A stretch of 47,848 nt of DNA from contig CAXBEA010000017.1 in NCBI GenBank assembly GCA_963974645.1, positions 1 through 47,848 of the forward strand, given 5' to 3'. Within the stretch, counting starts at the first letter, position 1, and each line of letters starts with the position of its first letter. The DNA is from Motiliproteus sp963974645. Its GTDB lineage: Bacteria; Pseudomonadota; Gammaproteobacteria; Pseudomonadales; Balneatricaceae. A program made the translations under genes and the position numbers. The notes below the pieces were generated by a model. That model did no database searches. It saw only the letters and a program-made list of their open reading frames with translations, and was not told the origin of the DNA. Below, one piece after another: positions 42,374 to 47,848 of this stretch.

Positions 42374-44235
42374 TGCTACTGCAGATTTCAGAACCGGGAC
42401 AGAGTGCCAAACCCCATCAGCATAAGCTGGCCATCGGCATCGATCTAGGTACCACTAATTCATTGGTGGCGACAGTGCGTAGCGGTAAGGCTGAAACGCT
42501 TGCAGACAGTCAAGGGCGGCATCTGCTCCCCTCGGTAGTGCGTTACTGCAGCGAGGTAGGGCCGCTAGTAGGATTTGTGGCGCGCGACCAGGCAGCTGAG
42601 GATCCCTTTAATACCATCGTCTCGGTGAAGCGGTTGATGGGGCGCGGGCTCGATGATCTTCGTCGCCTAGGCAATCAGCTACCTTACGAGTTTGTTCCTG
42701 GTGAGGGCGGTATGCCCTATCTGAAAACGGCGGCTGGTAATAAAAGCCCGGTGCAGGTCTCAGCTGACATACTTAAAGTGCTGGCCGCACGCGGAGCTGA
42801 GTCATTAGGTGGCGAACTGGTGGGAGCTGTCATCACGGTACCGGCCTATTTTGATGAGTCCCAGCGACAAGCCACTAAGGATGCTGCGTTGCTGGCGGGT
42901 ATTAATGTCTTGCGACTGCTGAATGAGCCTACCGCTGCTGCGGTGGCTTATGGTCTGGACCAGTCTGCAGAAGGAATATTTGCAGTCTATGATCTTGGCG
43001 GCGGCACCTTCGATATCTCTGTGTTGAGACTCAATCGTGGCGTTTTTGAGGTGCTCTCAACCGGCGGCGATAGCGCTCTGGGCGGTGACGATTTTGACCA
43101 TCTCATCGCGGAGTGGGTGTTGCAGCAGATGGGACGAATCGAGCTGGCTCAGAGTGACCAGCGCCGGTTGCTTGACCTTGCCCGAGCGGCTAAAGAAACG
43201 CTGACATCTAAGGACCAAACCGAGCTGTCAATCAGTCTTTCCGGGCAAGATTGGCAAGGCGTATTGACCCGGGAGCAGTTCGATCAGCTTATAGCGCCGA
43301 AAATCAAGCAGACGTTGCGCACCTGCCGCAGGGCATTGAAAGATGCGGCTGTTAGTACAGACGAGATCGCCGAAGTGGTGATGGTCGGCGGTTCAACCCG
43401 GGTGCCGCTGGTGCGAGCTCAGGTTGAGAGCTTCTTTGGCAGTAAGTTGCACACGGATATAGATCCCGATCGGGTTGTGGCTATAGGGGCTGCGATTCAG
43501 GCGGACGTCTTGGCAGGTAATAAGCCGGATGCCGATATGCTGTTGCTAGATGTGATTCCGCTCTCGCTTGGATTGGAGACGATGGGCGGACTCGTCGAAA
43601 AAGTGATAAATCGCAATACACCTATTCCGGTCGCCCGTGCCCAGGAGTTTACTACTTACCAGGATGGTCAAACGGCGATGGTTATCCATGTGCTTCAAGG
43701 CGAACGGGAGCTGGTCGATGACTGCCGTTCGCTATCTCGGTTTGAGCTGCGTGGGATTCCACCGATGGCGGCGGGCAGTGCCAAGGTGCGGGTTACCTTT
43801 CAAGTCGATGCGGATGGTTTGCTCAGTGTCGCTGCGCGTGAATTAGGCAGCGGGGTCGAAACAGCGGTTGAGGTTAAGCCGTCCTACGGTCTGGCGGATG
43901 CCGAAATTGCCCGGATGATCCAAGACTCCTTTAGTCATGCCCAGGATGATATAGAGCTGCGGGCCCTTCGTGAGCAGCAGGTTGATGCGGATCGTCTGAT
44001 CGAAGCGCTACAAAGTGCCTTAGCTGCTGATGGTGAGCGGCTGCTGAATGCAGACGATCGGGCGATACTCTTGCAGGGGATTGAGCTGCTACGGCGGGTG
44101 CGTCAGGGTTCTGATACCGCCGCAATCGCGCAGGGTATCGAGGTGCTGAGCTTGGCCAGTGACGAGTTTGCGTCACGGCGCATGGATGACGGTATTCGCC
44201 GGGCGTTGTCCGGACACTCGGTAAATGAAATTTAA
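42373..44235 (+). CDS. hscA: Fe-S protein chaperone HscA
   Basis: Hsp70-type ATPase that helps release clusters from IscU. IGIDLGTTNSLVATV, VITVPAYFDESQRQATKDAA, NEPTAAAVAYGLD, YDLGGGTFDISVL, VMVGGSTRVPLVR, then the substrate domain (LGLETMGGLVEKVINRNTPIP). 620 residues. Translationally coupled to hscB. Confidence 0.98.
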   Translation: MLLQISEPGQSAKPHQHKLAIGIDLGTTNSLVATVRSGKAETLADSQGRHLLPSVVRYCSEVGPLVGFVARDQAAEDPFNTIVSVKRLMGRGLDDLRRLGNQLPYEFVPGEGGMPYLKTAAGNKSPVQVSADILKVLAARGAESLGGELVGAVITVPAYFDESQRQATKDAALLAGINVLRLLNEPTAAAVAYGLDQSAEGIFAVYDLGGGTFDISVLRLNRGVFEVLSTGGDSALGGDDFDHLIAEWVLQQMGRIELAQSDQRRLLDLARAAKETLTSKDQTELSISLSGQDWQGVLTREQFDQLIAPKIKQTLRTCRRALKDAAVSTDEIAEVVMVGGSTRVPLVRAQVESFFGSKLHTDIDPDRVVAIGAAIQADVLAGNKPDADMLLLDVIPLSLGLETMGGLVEKVINRNTPIPVARAQEFTTYQDGQTAMVIHVLQGERELVDDCRSLSRFELRGIPPMAAGSAKVRVTFQVDADGLLSVAARELGSGVETAVEVKPSYGLADAEIARMIQDSFSHAQDDIELRALREQQVDADRLIEALQSALAADGERLLNADDRAILLQGIELLRRVRQGSDTAAIAQGIEVLSLASDEFASRRMDDGIRRALSGHSVNEI

Positions 44236-44330
44236 TTGTACTCTCTGAAATTGCACGGCTGATCCGTGCTAATCCTCTGAGCTGTTCTTCTATTGTATAA
44301 AGCCCCTGTTGCGGGTGTTAAGGAGCCAAG

Positions 44331-44669
44331 ATGCCGCAGTTGATCTTTCTGCCACACCATGAACTTTGTCCCGAGGGCAAGGTGATTACTGCCGAGCCCG
44401 GAGTCAGCATCTGCGATGCGGCACTTGCAGAAGGGATTGAGATCGAGCATGCCTGCGAAAAGTCCTGCGCCTGTACCACCTGTCACGTCATCGTGCGTGA
44501 GGGTGGTGACTCCTTAGCAGAGGCCGATGAGCTGGAGGAGGATATGCTCGACAAGGCCTGGGGGTTGGAGCCTGACTCGCGTTTGAGTTGCCAGTCGATG
44601 GTGGGGGATGAAGACCTGGTGATCGAAATCCCAAAATACACCATTAATCAGGTCTCTGAAGGGCACTAG
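44331..44669 (+). CDS. fdx: ISC-type 2Fe-2S ferredoxin
   Basis: Gives electrons for cluster assembly on IscU. Ligands Cys42, Cys48, Cys51 (HACEKSCACTTCH) and Cys87 (RLSCQSM), the same positions as E. coli Fdx; ends in IPKYTINQVSEGH. 112 residues. AAGGAG upstream. Confidence 0.97.
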   Translation: MPQLIFLPHHELCPEGKVITAEPGVSICDAALAEGIEIEHACEKSCACTTCHVIVREGGDSLAEADELEEDMLDKAWGLEPDSRLSCQSMVGDEDLVIEIPKYTINQVSEGH

Positions 44670-44702
44670 GCTTGTTTTTTAAGCATTAATCGGGAGAAAT
44701 CT

Positions 44703-44903
44703 ATGTCGCTTAAATGGGTAGATACAAGAGATATTGCGATAGAGTTGATTGACAAGCATCCTGATGTGGACCCTCAGCGTATCCGCTTTACCGACCTGAT
44801 GGAGTGGGTAATGGCGCTGGATGATTTTGATGATGATCCTAAGCATTGCGGCGAAAAAATTCTTGAAGCGATCCAGGCTGACTGGATCGATGAGATGGAC
44901 TAG
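44703..44903 (+). CDS. iscX: Fe-S assembly protein IscX
   Basis: Small acidic protein (66 residues) that binds IscS and iron and tunes cluster assembly. LKWVDTRDIAIELIDKHPDVDPQRIRFTDL and WVMALDDF are the family marks. Last gene of the isc operon. Confidence 0.96.
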   Translation: MSLKWVDTRDIAIELIDKHPDVDPQRIRFTDLMEWVMALDDFDDDPKHCGEKILEAIQADWIDEMD

Positions 44904-44942
44904 CCGTGTTTAGTCCGCCTTAATTTGCAATACGGCTAATTA

Positions 44943-44973
44943 GCCTTGAACACTAGTTGTTCAGGGCTTTTTT
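44943..44973 (+). terminator. Terminator of the isc operon
   Basis: Arms GCCTTGAAC and GTTCAGGGC (one G-U pair) with a seven-base loop, followed by six T. Its right arm contains the -35 hexamer of the guaB promoter. Confidence 0.9.
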
Positions 44974-44985
44974 GCATTATATAAT
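44957..44985 (+). promoter_or_regulatory. guaB promoter overlapping the isc terminator
   Basis: TTGTTC (44957-44962), 17-bp spacer, perfect TATAAT (44980-44985). Start expected near 44992, giving a leader of about 30 bases to the guaB ATG. Confidence 0.75.
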
Positions 44986-45022
44986 CCGCCCTTTTTTTCA
45001 GCCAAATTTGGAGGTTATTTAT

Positions 45023-46492
45023 ATGTTACGAGTTTCTCAGGAAGCGCTGACCTTCGACGATGTGTTGCTGGTTCCCGGATATTCCGAAGTTCTGCCCAAG
45101 GATGTCAGCCTTAAAACACGGTTGACCAAGGGTATCAGTCTAAATATTCCCCTGGTTTCTGCGGCGATGGATACGGTGACCGAGGCGCGCTTGGCCATTG
45201 CTATGGCCCAGGAAGGTGGGATCGGCATTATTCACAAGAACATGACCATCGCCAAGCAGGCGGCGGAGGTGCTCAAGGTCAAGCGCTATGAAAGTGGTGT
45301 GGTCAAGGATCCTATCACCTGCTCTCCAGATCTGACCGTGGGCGAGCTGCATAAGCTGGCTGCACTGCATGGATTTTCTGGTTTTCCGGTGGTTAAAGGC
45401 AAGGATCTGGTTGGTATCGTAACCAGCCGGGATATGCGTTTTGAGCAGCATCTGGAGGCAACGGTTGATTCCATCATGACCCCGAAGGAGCAGCTGGTTA
45501 CTGTTGTTGAGGGGGTCGACTCTGACAGGGTGCGTAATCTGCTGCGCAAGCATCGGATCGAGAAGATTCTGGTCGTTGACGCCGATTTCCATCTCAAGGG
45601 GATGATGACCGTAAAGGATATGAATAAGGCGAAGGCCTATCCTAATGCCACTAAAGATAGCGAAGGTAGCCTGATTGTCGGTGCGGCGGTGGGTACCGGG
45701 CCTGAGACCCCCGAGCGGATTGCTGCGCTGGTCAAAGCCGGGGTCGATGTGATTATTGTCGATACCGCGCACGGCCACTCCAAGGGTGTTATTGATCGGG
45801 TTCGCTGGACCAAACAGCATTTCCCCGAGGTGCAGGTGATCGGCGGTAATATCGCCACGGCAGAGGCCGCGATTGCGCTGGCCGATGCCGGAGCCGATGG
45901 GGTTAAGGTCGGTATCGGCCCCGGCTCTATCTGCACCACCCGAATTGTCGCCGGTGTCGGGGTGCCGCAGATCTCGGCGGTCGCTAACGTGGCTGCAGCC
46001 TTGAAGGAGCGAGACGTTCCTCTGATCGCCGATGGTGGGATCCGTTTTTCTGGTGACCTGGCCAAGGCAGTTGCCGCCGGCGCGAGTGCGGTGATGATTG
46101 GTAGCATGTTGGCTGGCACCGATGAGGCACCGGGCGAGATCGAGCTGTTTCAGGGACGTTCTTTCAAGGCCTACCGCGGTATGGGATCAATAGGCGCTAT
46201 GGCGCAGTCGCAGGGTTCTTCGGATCGTTATTTTCAAGATGCCGACGCGGGTGCTGAAAAGCTGGTTCCCGAGGGAATCGAAGGTCGAGTGGCCTGTAAG
46301 GGACCGATGGCCTCGGTGGTCCACCAGATGATGGGGGGGTTGCGCTCCAGTATGGGCTATACCGGTAGTCGGGATATTGAGCAGATGCGGACAAAACCGC
46401 AGTTTGTGCGCATTACCGGTGCGGGCATGGCAGAGAGTCATGTTCACGATGTGACGATTACCAAAGAGGCACCGAACTACCGGGTCGGTTGA
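45023..46492 (+). CDS. guaB: Inosine-5'-monophosphate dehydrogenase
   Basis: Oxidises IMP to XMP with NAD, the committed step to GMP. N-terminal ALTFDDVLLVPGYSEVLP, an inserted CBS pair (about residues 95-205), the catalytic loop GPGSICTTR with Cys near 305, and the flap SQGSSDRYFQ. The ATG at 45023 has TTGGAGG eight bases upstream. 489 residues. The longer frame to 44957 would run through the promoter and is rejected. Confidence 0.98.
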   Translation: MLRVSQEALTFDDVLLVPGYSEVLPKDVSLKTRLTKGISLNIPLVSAAMDTVTEARLAIAMAQEGGIGIIHKNMTIAKQAAEVLKVKRYESGVVKDPITCSPDLTVGELHKLAALHGFSGFPVVKGKDLVGIVTSRDMRFEQHLEATVDSIMTPKEQLVTVVEGVDSDRVRNLLRKHRIEKILVVDADFHLKGMMTVKDMNKAKAYPNATKDSEGSLIVGAAVGTGPETPERIAALVKAGVDVIIVDTAHGHSKGVIDRVRWTKQHFPEVQVIGGNIATAEAAIALADAGADGVKVGIGPGSICTTRIVAGVGVPQISAVANVAAALKERDVPLIADGGIRFSGDLAKAVAAGASAVMIGSMLAGTDEAPGEIELFQGRSFKAYRGMGSIGAMAQSQGSSDRYFQDADAGAEKLVPEGIEGRVACKGPMASVVHQMMGGLRSSMGYTGSRDIEQMRTKPQFVRITGAGMAESHVHDVTITKEAPNYRVG

Positions 46493-46515
46493 TCCGTACG
46501 TCGAAGACAAAAAGC

Positions 46516-46546
46516 GATAGGGCGGTGCGTACCGCCCTATCTTGTT
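46516..46546 (+). terminator. Terminator-like hairpin between guaB and guaA
   Basis: Perfect 11-bp stem GATAGGGCGGT/ACCGCCCTATC with a GCGT loop followed by TTGTTT. The T run is short, so it may end only part of the transcripts or protect the guaB mRNA end. Confidence 0.6.
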
Positions 46547-46601
46547 TCAGCAGCAACCTAGGGGCTCGGCCAGTGCCGGGATCATAGTGGAGTAAACGAC
46601 C

Positions 46602-47848
46602 GTGTTAGAAGATATTCATGCACAGCGAATTCTGATTATTGATTTTGGATCCCAGTACACCCAGTTGATCGCTCGTCGGGTTCGTGAGTGCGGTGTTTTT
46701 TCTGAAATTCGCGCCTTTGATATGAGCGAGGCAGAGATCCGTGCGTTTAATCCTAGAGGGATTATTCTGGCCGGTGGTCCCGAATCGGTGACGGCGATGG
46801 ATACCCCACGAGCACCCCAGGTGGTGTTTGAACTGGGGGTGCCGGTGCTCGGGATCTGTTATGGGATGCAGACCATGGCGGAACAGCTTGGCGGCACGGT
46901 GGTGAGCTCTGATCAGCGTGAGTTTGGCTTTGCCCAGGTTAGGATCGAGGGTAGTGGTGCGTTGCTTGATGGGATCGAAGACCATGTAGCCAACAACGGC
47001 GTGCTGCTCCTCGATGTGTGGATGAGCCACGGCGATAAGGTTGGTACCCTGCCTAAGGGTTTCCATCTGATGGCGGCAACCGAGAGTGCACCTATTGCCG
47101 CTATGTACGATGAGCAGCGGCGTTTTTACGGGGTTCAATTCCACCCTGAGGTGACTCATACCAAGCAGGGAGAGCGGATCCTATCGCGTTTTGTGCGCGA
47201 TATCTGTGGCTGCGAAGGCCTATGGACCGCATCCAATATCGTCAAGGACGCGATCGAGCAGGTGCGTGAAAAAGTCGGCAGTGACCATGTGTTGCTGGGA
47301 CTGTCTGGCGGGGTGGATTCGTCGGTCGTGGCTGCTCTGCTGCACAAGGCGATCGGCGACCAACTGACCTGTGTATTCGTCGATAACGGCCTGTTACGTA
47401 AGCGCGAAGGCGATCAGGTGATGGATATGTTCGCCAAGAACATGGGCGTCAAGGTGATTCGGGTCAATGCCCAGGAGCTGTTTTTGGGCAAGCTTAAAGG
47501 GGTCTCTGATCCTGAGGCCAAGCGTAAGGTGATCGGTAACACCTTTATTGAGGTGTTTGATACCGAATCGCACAAAATCGATAACGTTAAATGGCTGGCG
47601 CAGGGAACGATCTATCCTGACGTAATCGAGTCTGCGGCGGGTAAAACCGGCAAAGCGCATGTGATCAAGTCGCACCACAATGTTGGCGGACTGCCAGATG
47701 ATATGGCACTGGAGCTGGTTGAGCCCTTGCGTGAGCTGTTCAAGGACGAGGTCCGCAAGATCGGTCTTGAGCTAGGGTTGCCTTACGACATGGTCTACCG
47801 CCATCCGTTCCCAGGTCCAGGTCTTGGGGTGCGGATTCTTGGTGAAGT
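46602..47848 (+). CDS. guaA: GMP synthase (glutamine-hydrolysing), 3' end cut by window edge
   Basis: Converts XMP to GMP with glutamine nitrogen. The start is GTG at 46602 with TGGAG upstream; protein begins (M)LEDIHAQRILIIDFGSQYTQ. Class I glutamine amidotransferase part with catalytic Cys86 (GICYGMQTM) and the His-Glu of FHPEVTHT, then the ATP pyrophosphatase part with P-loop LSGGVDSSVVAALL. About 415 of the usual 525 residues are visible, ending at PGPGLGVRILGE. It is in the normal guaB-guaA order. Confidence 0.98.
   Translation, partial: MLEDIHAQRILIIDFGSQYTQLIARRVRECGVFSEIRAFDMSEAEIRAFNPRGIILAGGPESVTAMDTPRAPQVVFELGVPVLGICYGMQTMAEQLGGTVVSSDQREFGFAQVRIEGSGALLDGIEDHVANNGVLLLDVWMSHGDKVGTLPKGFHLMAATESAPIAAMYDEQRRFYGVQFHPEVTHTKQGERILSRFVRDICGCEGLWTASNIVKDAIEQVREKVGSDHVLLGLSGGVDSSVVAALLHKAIGDQLTCVFVDNGLLRKREGDQVMDMFAKNMGVKVIRVNAQELFLGKLKGVSDPEAKRKVIGNTFIEVFDTESHKIDNVKWLAQGTIYPDVIESAAGKTGKAHVIKSHHNVGGLPDDMALELVEPLRELFKDEVRKIGLELGLPYDMVYRHPFPGPGLGVRILGE

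Noticed and set aside
44957..45022. Longer guaB start at 44957
   Set aside because: It would place coding sequence over the TATAAT promoter and terminator; ATG 45023 has an ideal ribosome-binding site and family match.

Overview
The window is chromosomal housekeeping DNA from a gammaproteobacterium, most likely a free-living or host-associated marine member of the Pseudomonas/Oceanospirillales side of the class. This is inferred from gene content and order: a Pseudomonas-type adenosylcobalamin-dependent ribonucleotide reductase, rhdA next to psd, the nnrE-tsaE-amiC-mutL-miaA-hfq-hflX-hflK-hflC-yjeT-hisZ-purA superoperon, divergent suhB/trmJ, and trmJ-cysE-iscR followed by a complete isc operon and guaBA. 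No tRNA, rRNA, CRISPR array, insertion sequence or prophage gene was seen.

Layout. (1) 1-2141, minus: nrdJ, cut by the window edge, with an NrdR-like box far upstream. (2) 2583-5219, minus: a polar amino-acid ABC importer (ATPase, permease with an unusual periplasmic insertion, binding protein). (3) 5220-6392: a decayed zone with a broken chimeric cupredoxin-like reading frame and a frameshifted GGDEF tail. (4) 6393-10490: two divergent Nudix hydrolases, a gamma-carbonic-anhydrase-family protein, a CorC/HlyC-type membrane protein and a YpjD/CcsA-like membrane protein. (5) 10745-14411, plus: ffh, then rpsP-rimM-trmD-rplS. (6) 14652-20366, minus: ygfZ, psd, rhdA, an HDOD protein, rsgA. (7) 20506-22767: orn, a glutaredoxin-like protein, and convergent queG. 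(8) 22978-36256, plus: the nnrE-to-purA cluster, closed by a strong bidirectional terminator. (9) 36396-37175, minus: suhB. (10) 37386-44903, plus: trmJ, cysE, iscR-iscS-iscU-iscA-hscB-hscA-fdx-iscX. (11) 45023-47848, plus: guaB and the 5' part of guaA.

The genes cover translation and RNA maturation (ffh, rpsP, rimM, trmD, rplS, rsgA, orn, hfq, miaA, tsaE, trmJ, queG), Fe-S cluster assembly and users or helpers of it (isc operon, ygfZ, queG), purine synthesis (purA, guaB, guaA), membrane and envelope upkeep (psd, amiC, hflKC) and repair (mutL, nnrE/D).

I found no clearly new multi-gene system. The points most worth a second look are a SuhB homologue whose metal-binding residues are nearly all replaced, the chimeric pseudogene and GGDEF remnant at 5.4-6.3 kb, the periplasmic insertion in the amino-acid permease, short tandem duplications at gene ends, and transcription signals that overlap one another or neighbouring genes (guaB promoter inside the isc terminator; a terminator inside the 3' end of queG).
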